Assembly: GCA_937893485.1 (NCBI GenBank)
Contig: CALBJL010000197.1
Location: forward strand, 1 to 10,561
DNA: 10,561 bases
DNA from: an uncultured bacterium
GTDB taxonomy: Bacteria > Bacillota > Clostridia > Lachnospirales > Lachnospiraceae
Direction: 5' to 3'
Shown: positions 1 to 6,724 of the stretch, in pieces
Layout of the letters: the number at the start of each line of letters is the position of its first letter
Position numbering within the stretch: position 1 is the stretch's first letter
Program-made: the position numbers and the translations under genes
The notes under the pieces: model-generated
The model's database searches: none
Seen by the model: only the letters and a program-made list of their open reading frames with translations
Told to the model about the DNA's origin: nothing

Positions 1-366
1 GGACTCATCCACACGTGTCACATACTGCTTTTTCATGCCGATCGCCGTACAGCCACCACGGATATATCCGGTGATCTGGTTGATCTCCTTGACATGGATC
101 ATTGCTACTGATTTTTCTCCGACTGAGCGCGCGGCTGCCTTCAGATCCAATTCTGCCTCAATCGGTATGACGAACACAAAGTAGTTTTTGCTCGCGCCGA
201 CAGTCACCAGTGTCTTATATACTTTTTCATGCGGCAGTCCCAGCATATCTGCAATCTGGATGCCATCCTCAAATTCCTTGCACTCATAAGTCAGATGTGT
301 AAACGGAATCTTCATGCGCTCTAGGATGCGCATTGCATTTGTCTTTACTTCTTTTTGTTTTGCCAT
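1..366 (-). CDS. ybaK: YbaK/EbsC-family aminoacyl-tRNA deacylase (Cys-tRNA(Pro) deacylase type), 3' end cut by window
   Basis: This family of small free-standing editing domains hydrolyses misacylated tRNA, classically Cys-tRNA(Pro), in the cytoplasm. 122 codons are visible, read leftward from the ATG at 366-364, and the frame is open to base 1. E. coli YbaK has about 159 residues, so roughly 35-40 C-terminal residues lie outside. Visible family marks are VYKTL at residues 49-53 with the conserved lysine K51 (the catalytic lysine position in YbaK), LDLKAAARSVGEKSVAM at 73-89, and TGYIRGGCTAIGMKK at 99-113, matching the family TGYxxGGxxPxGxKK block with Ala instead of Pro. The start is supported by GAAAGGTG a few bases upstream. 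It is the last gene of a same-strand series but is separated from the gene before it by a 393-base non-coding gap and has its own -10 box. The family is clear; the precise tRNA substrate is inferred. Confidence 0.9.
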   Translation of the reverse strand, partial: MAKQKEVKTNAMRILERMKIPFTHLTYECKEFEDGIQIADMLGLPHEKVYKTLVTVGASKNYFVFVIPIEAELDLKAAARSVGEKSVAMIHVKEINQITGYIRGGCTAIGMKKQYVTRVDES

Positions 367-387
367 ATTTGTCACCTTTCATCTATC

Positions 388-393
388 ATTATA
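388..393 (-). promoter_or_regulatory. Candidate -10 box for ybaK
   Basis: A perfect TATAAT lies on the minus strand 22 bases before the ybaK start codon. With initiation near base 381 the leader would be about 15 bases and would include the GAAAGGTG ribosome site. The -35 region at 17 bases (GTTCAT) is poor, so this is a tentative promoter. It would let ybaK be expressed independently of the genes upstream. Confidence 0.45.
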
Positions 394-418
394 CAAAACC
401 CATAAACACTATGAACAG

Positions 419-563
419 TCTGCGATCGTGGCAGTATCCCGATCAGGCTGCTCCGATTGTCCGGCGGTGTCTCGCTTTGTTTTGCCAAGTACCGCTGGCT
501 CTGTCTACAAGCTCGCACTTCGCCAGACAAACGTCGCATCTGACAGGAACTGCCACGCCACAG
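419..563. repeat. Long imperfect palindrome 1 in the sfp-ybaK gap
   Basis: A roughly 145-base imperfect inverted repeat. Pairs seen directly: CGTGGCAGT (427-435) with ACTGCCACG (549-557), perfect over 9; TCC (437-439) with GGA (546-548); TCAG (443-446) with CTGA (540-543); and TTGTCCGGCG (457-466) with CGCCAGACAA (521-530), 9 of 10. The apical part (about 480-510) is less regular. There is no T-tract at either end, so it does not look like an intrinsic terminator. Open frames across it occur on both strands, have no ribosome sites or family resemblance, and are explained by the palindrome. It may be a non-autonomous repeat element or a structured RNA; which one cannot be decided here. Confidence 0.7.
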
Positions 564-590
564 ACATCCACGTTATGAACACTTCGTGAA

Positions 591-752
591 CGTAGCAGCG
601 CGAGCAGAGTCATGTCCGATTTTGCTGCCTTTGCACGATGAAGATGAGACTCCAAATTGCGGAAGCCTTTGCTGACGCAATTTTGCTTTGAGGAGGCTCA
701 CCGGAATGGTTCGTGCAACGAAAGCAAAACGGACATGCTTGCGGGAGCTGCG
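591..752. repeat. Long imperfect palindrome 2 in the sfp-ybaK gap
   Basis: A roughly 162-base nested inverted repeat starting only 28 bases after palindrome 1. Pairs from outside in: CGTAGC (591-596) with GCTGCG (747-752), one G-T pair; CATGTCCGATTTTGCT (611-626) with AGCAAAACGGACATG (723-737), 15 pairs with one bulged A; TTGCACGA (631-638) with TCGTGCAA (711-718), perfect; GAGACTCC (646-653) with GGAGGCTC (692-699), 7 of 8; and AAATTGCG (654-661) with CGCAATTT (676-683), perfect, around a 14-base loop. It ends 8 bases from the stop codon of the phosphopantetheinyl transferase gene. Together the two palindromes fill almost the whole 393-base gap. No coding function is supported. Confidence 0.75.
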
Positions 753-759
753 ACCTCCA

Positions 760-1419
760 TCACATAGTAATTATACGATCCATTGCAGCTTCCACAATGT
801 TCACCGCATACCCCTTCGCCCCAGCATAGCAGACCGCCATCTCGTATCCATCCAGCCGCAATTCCGCAAAATACCGCCCTGCGATCCGGCTGCTGCACTG
901 TCCGTCCGCCACCACTGAAAAGTCCCTCAGATCCTGCGTCATTCCGCTGCCGTCACATTTGATCCAGCTCTCCTTGCGCGCCCATATCCGGTAAAAGCCC
1001 ACACCGGACGCATATGCCTCCTGCTCCTCAGCCGTGAAAAAGCGCGCTGCAATCTGTTCCTGCCTTTCATTTTCCTCTACACGCTGGATATCACAGCCGA
1101 TTTCGACCGGAGCCAGCACCGCCAGCACATAATCTCCGGAATGCGACAGGTTAAACTGTATGTCTGTGCGCCCCACCACATACGGCTTCCGGTGTGTGCC
1201 GATAGCGATCTCCAGCTCACGCTCCCGCACACCCATATCATCGGAGAGCAGCCGGTCGAGCAATGTCCACGCGCCCAGCGAATGCAGCCTGCCCGTCTGT
1301 GTCCGAAGCGCCTCTATTTTCTGTTGTCTCTCTGTTGACAGCTCACAGAAAAAATACCGGAACAGATCCTCCTGCTCCAGCATTTTAATGTTTGCATAAA
1401 GTCCATGAATCTCATTCAT
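760..1419 (-). CDS. Sfp-type 4'-phosphopantetheinyl transferase
   Basis: This 219-residue protein should transfer the phosphopantetheine arm of coenzyme A onto a serine of a carrier protein, turning apo-ACP or apo-PCP into the holo form in the cytoplasm. The Sfp pattern is clear: RKPYV (78-82), FNLSHSGDYVLAVL (89-102), IGCDIQ (107-112), ARFF (125-128), and WARKESWIK (146-154). D110 and E150 match the magnesium-binding Asp and Glu of Sfp, and K154 the conserved lysine after them. The third acidic position of the usual D-x-E is Q112 here, a change also tolerated in some family members. Length agrees with Sfp (about 224). No carrier protein, NRPS or PKS gene lies in the window, so the partner is unknown. 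The ATG at 1419 has no strong ribosome site; it follows ddh on the same strand by 78 bases and may depend on read-through. Confidence 0.88.
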   Translation of the reverse strand: MNEIHGLYANIKMLEQEDLFRYFFCELSTERQQKIEALRTQTGRLHSLGAWTLLDRLLSDDMGVRERELEIAIGTHRKPYVVGRTDIQFNLSHSGDYVLAVLAPVEIGCDIQRVEENERQEQIAARFFTAEEQEAYASGVGFYRIWARKESWIKCDGSGMTQDLRDFSVVADGQCSSRIAGRYFAELRLDGYEMAVCYAGAKGYAVNIVEAAMDRIITM

Positions 1420-1497
1420 GAGTTTAGTTTATCACGACAGCTAAGTTTTTTCCAGCTGTATTTTAACTACTGCTTACGCCACTCACAGCCACATATT

Positions 1498-2478
1498 TTA
1501 CAACATATGTGCACGCAGTTCCTCGCCAGATAACGGGCTGAGATAAGCCGGAGCAATATCGAACACGGTCTTACAGCCGCTCACGCCCTCGTTGGAAAGG
1601 CGGTTGATCGCACGTGCAAACGCGAGAATGACAGACGAGGTAAATTCCGGGTTGGAATCCAGCTTCAGGCTGTACTCTACGACATGCTTATGCTCCTTCT
1701 CCAGTCCGGTCACACCGGTACGGAATACAAATCCGCCGTGCGGGATCTCTGCATGATCTCTCGCAAACTCCTCCTCAGAGATAAAATGTACAGTCGTATC
1801 ATACTCATCAAAGTAGTTGGGCATCGTCTTGATGTCCTGCTCGATCTGTGCCAGATCCGCACCTTCCTCTGCAACGACAAAACACTCTCTCACATGCTTC
1901 TGGCGCGTAGTCAGCTCCGGATTCGCCCCGCTTCTGACTGCCTCCAACGCTGCCTCTACCGGAATCGTGTACTGCTTTCCGTTTTTCACACCGGGCACTC
2001 TGCGGATCGCATCAGAATGTCCCTGACTGACACCCTTGCCCCAGAATGTATAATCCTTGCCCTCCGGCAGAATCGCAGAGCCGTACAGTCTCATAATCGA
2101 GAACATACCGGGATCCCAGCCGCAGGAAATCATTGCAACATGACCGTTCTCCTTTGCCGCCTGATCGACATTGGCAAAATGCTCCGGGATTCTCGCATGT
2201 GTATCAAAGCTGTCGATGACATTAAAATATTTTGCATACTCCGGTGTCTGCTCCGGCAGATCTGTTGCAGAACCGCCACACAACACAAGTACATCGATTT
2301 TGCCCTGCATTTTTGCGACATCGTCTACCGGATACACAGCAACACCTTCGGTCGCAGGATGCACGGATGCGGGATCTCTCCGTGTAAAAATACATACCAG
2401 CTCCATGTCCGCATTCTGACGAACCGCACTCTCGACACCTCTGCCGAGGTTTCCATAACCTAAAATTCCAATTTTCAT
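1498..2478 (-). CDS. ddh: meso-diaminopimelate dehydrogenase
   Basis: Ddh catalyses the NADPH-dependent reductive amination of L-2-amino-6-oxopimelate (tetrahydrodipicolinate) with ammonia to meso-diaminopimelate, a one-step branch of lysine and peptidoglycan precursor synthesis. The 326 residues match the family length (320 in Corynebacterium glutamicum). The Rossmann nucleotide motif GYGNLG is at 7-12, followed by FTRRD (31-35). Substrate-domain blocks recognisable from the corynebacterial enzyme are CGGSATDLPEQ (67-77), SCGWDPGMFS (118-127), FWGKGVSQGHSDAIRRVPG (145-163), TMPNYF (218-223), HGGFV (247-251) and VEYSLKLDSNPEFT (267-280). The start is supported by AGGGGAT about 7 bases upstream. 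It follows the citrate synthase gene by 56 bases with no terminator, so the two are probably co-transcribed. All expected blocks are intact. Confidence 0.95.
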   Translation of the reverse strand: MKIGILGYGNLGRGVESAVRQNADMELVCIFTRRDPASVHPATEGVAVYPVDDVAKMQGKIDVLVLCGGSATDLPEQTPEYAKYFNVIDSFDTHARIPEHFANVDQAAKENGHVAMISCGWDPGMFSIMRLYGSAILPEGKDYTFWGKGVSQGHSDAIRRVPGVKNGKQYTIPVEAALEAVRSGANPELTTRQKHVRECFVVAEEGADLAQIEQDIKTMPNYFDEYDTTVHFISEEEFARDHAEIPHGGFVFRTGVTGLEKEHKHVVEYSLKLDSNPEFTSSVILAFARAINRLSNEGVSGCKTVFDIAPAYLSPLSGEELRAHML

Positions 2479-2534
2479 GATCTTATCCCCTTTTATTATT
2501 TCTTATTTTCTATTTATCCAATCTGTCTGAGCGT

Positions 2535-3908
2535 CTACCGATCTTCTACGGATGTATATTTCTTATGCGAACCGACGTAACGATATGCCGGACGGATGAT
2601 CTTTCCGTTGTTGACAAGCTCCTCTAACCGGTGCGCACTCCAGCCTGAAATACGCGAAATCGCAAAAATCGGCGTAAACAGCTCCGTCGGAATACCGAGC
2701 ATCGTATAGACAAAGCCGCTGTAAAAATCGACGTTTGCACAGATCGGTTTGAACAGGTGTCTGCGCTCCGCGATCAGCTTTGACGCGATCCGCTCCACCG
2801 TATCATACAGCTCAAATTCGCGTTCCATACCCTTCGCCTGCGACAGCAGCTTCGCATATTTTTTCAGCATGACCTCACGCGGATCGGAATCTGTATAGAC
2901 CGCATGCCCGATACCATAGATCAGTCCTGCATGGTCAAACGCCTTTTTATCCAGAATCGCCGTCAGATATTCCGTCAGCGAATCCTCATCGGAAGTATTG
3001 CAGTTCGCGCGCAGATCCTCAAACATCTGCATCACCTTCAGATTCGCGCCGCCGTGTCTGGGGCCTTTCAGTGATGACATCGATGCAGCCACTGCCGAAT
3101 AGGTATCCGTACCCGAAGATGTCACGACATGATTTGTAAAGGTCGAGTTGTTACCACCGCCATGCTCTGCATGCAATACCAGTGCCACATCCAGCACGCG
3201 TGCCTCCAGATCGGTAAATGTACCGTCCTTGCGGAGCATATATAAAATATTTTCCGCTGTAGACAGATCCTTCTTCGGCGGACGCACGAGCAGCGTCTTT
3301 TCGAGTCTGAAATGACGGTATGCATAATAAGAATACACTGCCATGAGCGGCATCTTCGCGATCAGCTGCAAAGACTGGCGCAGCACGTTATCAACCGATA
3401 TGTTATCCGGGTCTGAATCATAGGAATACAATAACACGATACATTTCTGCAGCGCGTTCATCAGATTCGCCGGAGGTGCTTTCATGATGACATCTCTGAC
3501 AAAATCACTCGACAACTCTCTCAGACTGCCGAGAATGCGGACAAAGCTCTCCAGCTCCTCCTCCTTCGGCAGCTTGCCAAACAGCAGCAGGTAGGTCGCT
3601 TCCTCAAACATAAAACGCTTTTTTGCGTTTCCGCCAATCAGATCCACAACATTGATACCCTGAAAATACAACTCGCCGTCAATCGGATGTGATGTTCCGT
3701 CCGCATCCACCTTTGTCGCCAGCACATCAGAGATCTCCGTGAGTCCAGTCAATACACCTTTTCCGTTTGAATCACGCAATCCTCTTTTTACATCGTATTT
3801 CTGATAAAGTCCTTGATCGATCGCTCCGGAGATCAGACAATTCTGTACAAGCTCATCAAACTGCTGATCCAGCTCGTCGCCCAGTTCCATCATCTCATGG
3901 TAATCCAT
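2535..3908 (-). CDS. Citrate synthase (citrate/2-methylcitrate synthase family)
   Basis: Condenses acetyl-CoA with oxaloacetate to citrate, in anaerobic clostridia mainly to supply 2-oxoglutarate and glutamate. The three catalytic positions are present: H285 in KGPRHGGAN (281-289), H335 in GIGHAVY (332-338), and D394 in NVDFYSG (392-398), equivalent to E. coli H264, H305 and D362. HAEHGGGNNSTF (246-257) is a further family block. The N-terminal 50 residues are longer than in minimal bacterial enzymes. I chose the ATG at 3908 (457 residues) because GGGAG sits 7 bases before it; the upstream in-frame ATG at 3929 adds 7 residues but has no ribosome site and lies within a repeated leader motif. 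A methylcitrate synthase role cannot be excluded by sequence, but no propionate-catabolism genes are nearby. It is the first gene of a unit with ddh. Confidence 0.93.
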   Translation of the reverse strand: MDYHEMMELGDELDQQFDELVQNCLISGAIDQGLYQKYDVKRGLRDSNGKGVLTGLTEISDVLATKVDADGTSHPIDGELYFQGINVVDLIGGNAKKRFMFEEATYLLLFGKLPKEEELESFVRILGSLRELSSDFVRDVIMKAPPANLMNALQKCIVLLYSYDSDPDNISVDNVLRQSLQLIAKMPLMAVYSYYAYRHFRLEKTLLVRPPKKDLSTAENILYMLRKDGTFTDLEARVLDVALVLHAEHGGGNNSTFTNHVVTSSGTDTYSAVAASMSSLKGPRHGGANLKVMQMFEDLRANCNTSDEDSLTEYLTAILDKKAFDHAGLIYGIGHAVYTDSDPREVMLKKYAKLLSQAKGMEREFELYDTVERIASKLIAERRHLFKPICANVDFYSGFVYTMLGIPTELFTPIFAISRISGWSAHRLEELVNNGKIIRPAYRYVGSHKKYTSVEDR

Positions 3909-3920
3909 ACTTCCACTCCC

Positions 3921-3998
3921 AACTTGCATTGTAATTGTTGCAACCAGTCATGTTGCATTTTTCGTTCATCAAACTTGCAAAATGTAACCTGCAAGTTT
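3921..3998 (-). promoter_or_regulatory. Citrate synthase leader with TGCA-cored inverted repeats
   Basis: The roughly 135-base leader between the predicted transcription start (near 4044) and the citrate synthase ATG carries repeated copies of an 8-base word. Reading the minus strand, AAACTTGCA (3998-3990) is followed by TGCAAGTTT (3979-3971), a 9-bp stem with a 10-base loop. A second copy of TGCAAGTT (3928-3921) abuts the GGGAG ribosome site. Between them TGCAAC and GTTGCA (3957-3952 and 3944-3939) form a 6-bp stem. The first copy could pair with either of the other two, one pairing touching the ribosome site. A further ACTTGCA occurs at 4148-4154, upstream of the promoter. Protein operator or RNA switch is undecided. 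Confidence 0.5.
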
Positions 3999-4050
3999 TA
4001 CAGTTCAAGCGCAGTCATGGTCTATTTCCCAAGTTTTCACTGCTTTTGCT

Positions 4051-4079
4051 ATCATACAACATTTCCCATTGAAACGCAA
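4051..4079 (-). promoter_or_regulatory. Sigma-A promoter for citrate synthase
   Basis: On the minus strand TTGCGT (4079-4074) and TATGAT (4056-4051) are separated by exactly 17 bases. This predicts a start near 4044 and a leader of about 135 bases, long enough for the repeats described at 3921-3998 to be transcribed. Confidence 0.75.
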
Positions 4080-4197
4080 GTCTCGCCCCGTAATTATTCA
4101 TATTGTGTGTAACAGTTCAGTCATGGATTAAAAAACGAGGACATCATACTTGCATGAATGGAATCGTCTTATAAGGCAATAAACATATATTCTACAT

Positions 4198-4242
4198 AAA
4201 AAAGGCGGAACCCATGCCGCATACACAGCATAAAGTCCCGCC
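4198..4242 (-). terminator. Intrinsic terminator of the amino-acid ABC operon
   Basis: On the minus strand GGCGGGAC (4242-4235) pairs with GTTCCGCC (4211-4204), 8 pairs with one G-U, followed at once by six T (4203-4198). The loop carries a secondary ATGC/GCAT stem. It lies 48 bases after the ATPase stop codon. Confidence 0.88.
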
Positions 4243-4258
4243 ATTTACACATGTTCCG

Positions 4259-4279
4259 GGTTCTGCCTGTGCCAGAACC
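4259..4279 (-). other. Perfect 7-bp hairpin just after the ATPase gene
   Basis: GGTTCTG (4259-4265) and CAGAACC (4273-4279) form a perfect stem around a 7-base loop, 10 bases after the ATPase stop and before the main terminator. With no T-tract it is more likely an mRNA 3'-end stabilising or processing structure than a terminator. Confidence 0.5.
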
Positions 4280-4289
4280 GTACTGACAG

Positions 4290-5012
4290 TTATAACACCT
4301 TTGACAAAAATTCTTTGGTACGCTCATTCTGCGGATTGCCGAAGATCTGCTCCGGTGTACCCTGCTCCATGATCCTGCCCTCATCCATGAACAGCACGCG
4401 CGTAGCAACCTCTCGCGCAAAGCCCATCTCGTGGGTAACGACTGCCATCGTCATACCGTCGTCCGCCAGACCCTTCATAACGCCGAGTACCTCTCCGACC
4501 ATCTCCGGGTCAAGTGCAGAGGTCGGTTCATCAAACAGCATCATCTTAGGCTTCATCATCAGTGAACGCACAATCGCGATACGCTGTTTTTGTCCTCCGG
4601 AAAGCTGTCCGGGATAGGTATCTGCCTTTTCTGACAGATTGACGAGCTTTAACAAATTCAGTGCCTCCTCGTTTGCCTCTTCCTTAGACATCAATTTGAG
4701 CTGGATCGGTGCCAGCGTCAGATTTTCCATGATCGACAGATGCGGGAATAAATTAAAATGCTGGAACACCATACCCATCTGCTGGCGGATCTTATTGATA
4801 TCCACACCTTTTTCGGTGATAACTACGCCATCAAAAATGATCTGTCCGCCCGTTGGCTGCTCCAACAGGTTCATGCAGCGTAAAAACGTAGATTTTCCGG
4901 AGCCGGAAGGTCCGATAATAACGACCTTTTCGCCCGGTGCGATATGCTCACTGATATCACACAGTACCTCATGATCTCCAAAGCTTTTGTATAAATGATT
5001 AACGGTTATCAC
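4290..5012 (-). CDS. Polar amino-acid ABC transporter ATP-binding protein (GlnQ/HisP type)
   Basis: The cytoplasmic ATPase that powers import of a polar amino acid. The 240 residues show all expected elements in order: Walker A GPSGSGKST (34-42), Q-loop Q84 in MVFQHFNLFPH, signature LSGGQKQR (137-144), Walker B MMLFDEPTSALDP (157-169) with catalytic E162, and switch H194 in VVTHEMGFA. FNLFPH and the 240-residue length are typical of the amino-acid (PAAT) branch. After the signature the sequence reads IAIVRSL where the family usually has xAIARAL, a mild change away from catalytic positions. The start at 5012 overlaps the end of the permease gene by 14 bases, so the two are translationally coupled. 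Substrate cannot be read from the ATPase. Confidence 0.95.
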   Translation of the reverse strand: MITVNHLYKSFGDHEVLCDISEHIAPGEKVVIIGPSGSGKSTFLRCMNLLEQPTGGQIIFDGVVITEKGVDINKIRQQMGMVFQHFNLFPHLSIMENLTLAPIQLKLMSKEEANEEALNLLKLVNLSEKADTYPGQLSGGQKQRIAIVRSLMMKPKMMLFDEPTSALDPEMVGEVLGVMKGLADDGMTMAVVTHEMGFAREVATRVLFMDEGRIMEQGTPEQIFGNPQNERTKEFLSKVL

Positions 5013-5727
5013 TCTCGCGCAGCCTCCTCTCCAGTTTGCTCATGACCCATGTAAAGAACATGACGATAATCAGGTAGATCGCCGCCACGGCAAGCAACGG
5101 CAGCAATGCCTCAAATGTATTACCTCTGATAATATCTCCGCCACGTGTCAGCTCATTCAATCCGATATATCCGCAGATCGAAGTCTCCTTTAACAGTGTG
5201 ATCATTTCGTTCACGAGCGCAGGTAATACATTTTTGATCGCCTGCGGCAGAATAATCTTCTGCATCGTTACCGGATAACTCAGTCCAAGCGAACGTCCCG
5301 CCTCCATCTGACCCTTATCGATCGACATGATACCGGAACGGAAGATCTCGGCAACATAAGCACCCGAATTGATACCGAAGGTCAGTATCGCAACAAGTAC
5401 CTTGTTATTGCTGCTCGCCAGAAATACGAAGAACATGAGCAGTAACTGTACCATCGTCGGCGTTCCGCGGATGATCGTCAGATACAACCGGCAGACCGTA
5501 TTCAAAATATTTAAGATCACACCGGAGACACCACCCTTGCGCGACTCCGCCATCTGGTCATGTGCTGTACGGATCACTGCCACAATAATACCGATGAGCA
5601 GTCCAAGCAGCAACGCAAACAGCGTAACGATCACGGTTGTCCGCAACCCCTTCACGATATACATGTAACGCTGTTTTTCTATAAATACAAATATAAGTTT
5701 ATCTATAAATTCCCGTAGCCAATCCAT
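4999..5727 (-). CDS. Polar amino-acid ABC transporter permease (HisM/GlnP type)
   Basis: Integral membrane subunit forming the channel of the importer, probably as a homodimer because only one permease gene is present. The 242 residues begin with an amphipathic segment, then hydrophobic segments near 28-52, 68-104, 109-130 and 205-229. The family fingerprint RGTPTMVQLLLMFF (88-101) is followed by the cytoplasmic EAA loop (QMEAGRSLGLSYPVTMQKIILPQAI, residues 140-164) that docks to the ATPase, and KETSICGYIGLNEL (180-193). The ATG at 5727 follows GGAAAGGG by 9 bases. The gene lies 142 bases after the binding-protein gene, with a hairpin terminator between, and overlaps the ATPase gene. Confidence 0.94.
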   Translation of the reverse strand: MDWLREFIDKLIFVFIEKQRYMYIVKGLRTTVIVTLFALLLGLLIGIIVAVIRTAHDQMAESRKGGVSGVILNILNTVCRLYLTIIRGTPTMVQLLLMFFVFLASSNNKVLVAILTFGINSGAYVAEIFRSGIMSIDKGQMEAGRSLGLSYPVTMQKIILPQAIKNVLPALVNEMITLLKETSICGYIGLNELTRGGDIIRGNTFEALLPLLAVAAIYLIIVMFFTWVMSKLERRLRESDNR

Positions 5728-5817
5728 TTACATTTACCCTTTCCGTGACTGTTTCGTACCTTCTCTATTCCGCTTTTCTTCCGATGCAGGCTGATGTCAT
5801 CCAATCCCATCCAATGC

Positions 5818-5855
5818 AAAAAGGAGACCGGTGATCTGATCGTTCCCAGCCTCCT
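5818..5855 (-). terminator. Intergenic terminator/attenuator between binding protein and permease
   Basis: On the minus strand AGGAGGCTGG (5855-5846) pairs with CCGGTCTCCT (5831-5822), 10 pairs including two G-U, with a 14-base loop and a T-tract (5822-5818). It sits 14 bases after the binding-protein stop codon. Since no clear second promoter is evident before the permease, it probably acts as a partial terminator giving more binding protein than membrane components. Confidence 0.8.
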
Positions 5856-5869
5856 GATATGCGTCCGCT

Positions 5870-6631
5870 CTATTCTGCGGGAATATACTTATCAATAATA
5901 GACTGTAATGTACCGTCCTCTTTCAACTCTGCAAGTGCCTTGTTGACTGCATCCAGAAGCTCCGTATTGTCTTTGTTCAGAGCTGCTGCATAGTCCTCGG
6001 TTACATACTCGGTGTCAAGGATCTTGAGTCCCTCATTTGCCTTTACGAAGCTCTTTGCGGGCTCATTGTCGATGATCACTGCATCTACCTTGCCCTGCTT
6101 TAATGCCATAACAGCATCTGCGCCCTTGTTGTACTCCTCTACGTTTTCCTCGCCGAAATCGTCCTTTGAGTAAATGTCACCGGTCGTAGCTAACTGGACA
6201 CCGATCTTCTTGCCAGCCAGATCATCGACCGTCGCGATATCGGAATCCTCTGTCACGATAACGACCTGAATACCGGTTGCATAAGAATCAGAGAAGTTGA
6301 CTGACTGCTTTCTCTCATCGGTAACTGTCATACCTGCCAGTCCCATATCAGCCTTTCCGGTCTGTACGGCAGTGATTATGGAATCGAACTCCATGTCCTC
6401 GATCTTTAACTCCAGTCCGAGCTTGTCTGCGATCGCCTTTGCGATATCCGCATCAATACCAACGATTTCCTCTCCCTCATAATACTCATAAGGCGGGAAA
6501 TACGCATTTGTCGCCATTGTAAGTACACCGTCATTTACGGTCATACCTGTAGACTCTTTTTTGCCACAGGCACTGAACATCGCAGCTACCATCATTGCTA
6601 CGAGAGCCATTGAAAGTAATTTCTTCTTCAT
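5870..6631 (-). CDS. Amino-acid ABC transporter substrate-binding lipoprotein (SBP family 3)
   Basis: Extracellular, lipid-anchored binding protein that delivers a polar amino acid to the importer encoded downstream. From the chosen start it has 253 residues: basic n-region MKKK, hydrophobic stretch to about residue 20, and a lipobox ending FSAC with C22 as the lipidation site. The mature part is a family 3 solute-binding domain (about 36-252) with YFPPYEY (44-50), GIDADIAKAIAD (58-69), FDSIITAVQTGKADMGLAG (82-100), DERKQSVNFSDSY (105-117), where R107 is the likely carboxylate-binding arginine, and D188 in VIIDNEP, the likely amino-group ligand. I chose the ATG at 6631 because AAGGAGG lies 8 bases upstream and the signal peptide begins there; an upstream ATG at 6667 would add 12 residues without a ribosome site. 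Exact substrate (cystine, glutamine or other) is not determinable by eye. Confidence 0.93.
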   Translation of the reverse strand: MKKKLLSMALVAMMVAAMFSACGKKESTGMTVNDGVLTMATNAYFPPYEYYEGEEIVGIDADIAKAIADKLGLELKIEDMEFDSIITAVQTGKADMGLAGMTVTDERKQSVNFSDSYATGIQVVIVTEDSDIATVDDLAGKKIGVQLATTGDIYSKDDFGEENVEEYNKGADAVMALKQGKVDAVIIDNEPAKSFVKANEGLKILDTEYVTEDYAAALNKDNTELLDAVNKALAELKEDGTLQSIIDKYIPAE

Positions 6632-6684
6632 AATCTTTTCCTCCTTGTGCGTGATTCTCTGTCTCACTAACTATATTCTTGAGT

Positions 6685-6713
6685 ATTATACAGTAGCCGC
6701 TATGAAAAAACAA
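6685..6713 (-). promoter_or_regulatory. Sigma-A promoter for the amino-acid ABC operon
   Basis: Minus strand TTGTTT (6713-6708), 17 bases, then a perfect TATAAT (6690-6685). Predicted start near 6678, leader about 47 bases. No riboswitch-like structure fits in so short a leader. Confidence 0.8.
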
Positions 6714-6724
6714 TGGTAGAAACG

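Noticed and set aside
314..918. Several open frames of 70-91 codons on both strands across the sfp-ybaK gap
   Set aside because: They have no convincing ribosome sites, overlap on both strands, resemble no family I know, and follow the long palindromes, which by nature keep both strands open.
1437..1459. ACAGCT/AGCTGT hairpin between ddh and the phosphopantetheinyl transferase gene
   Set aside because: Only 6 pairs around an 11-base loop and no T-tract in the direction of transcription of these genes, so it does not qualify as a terminator.
1684..2463. A 259-codon open frame on the plus strand
   Set aside because: It is wholly antisense to ddh, whose frame contains all family motifs and has a good ribosome site; the plus-strand product resembles nothing.
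3909..3929. Upstream ATG at 3929 as the citrate synthase start
   Set aside because: There is no ribosome site before it, whereas GGGAG lies 7 bases before the ATG at 3908.
6632..6667. Upstream ATG at 6667 as the binding-protein start
   Set aside because: It would put 12 charged residues ahead of a classical lipoprotein signal peptide and has no ribosome site; AAGGAGG points to 6631.
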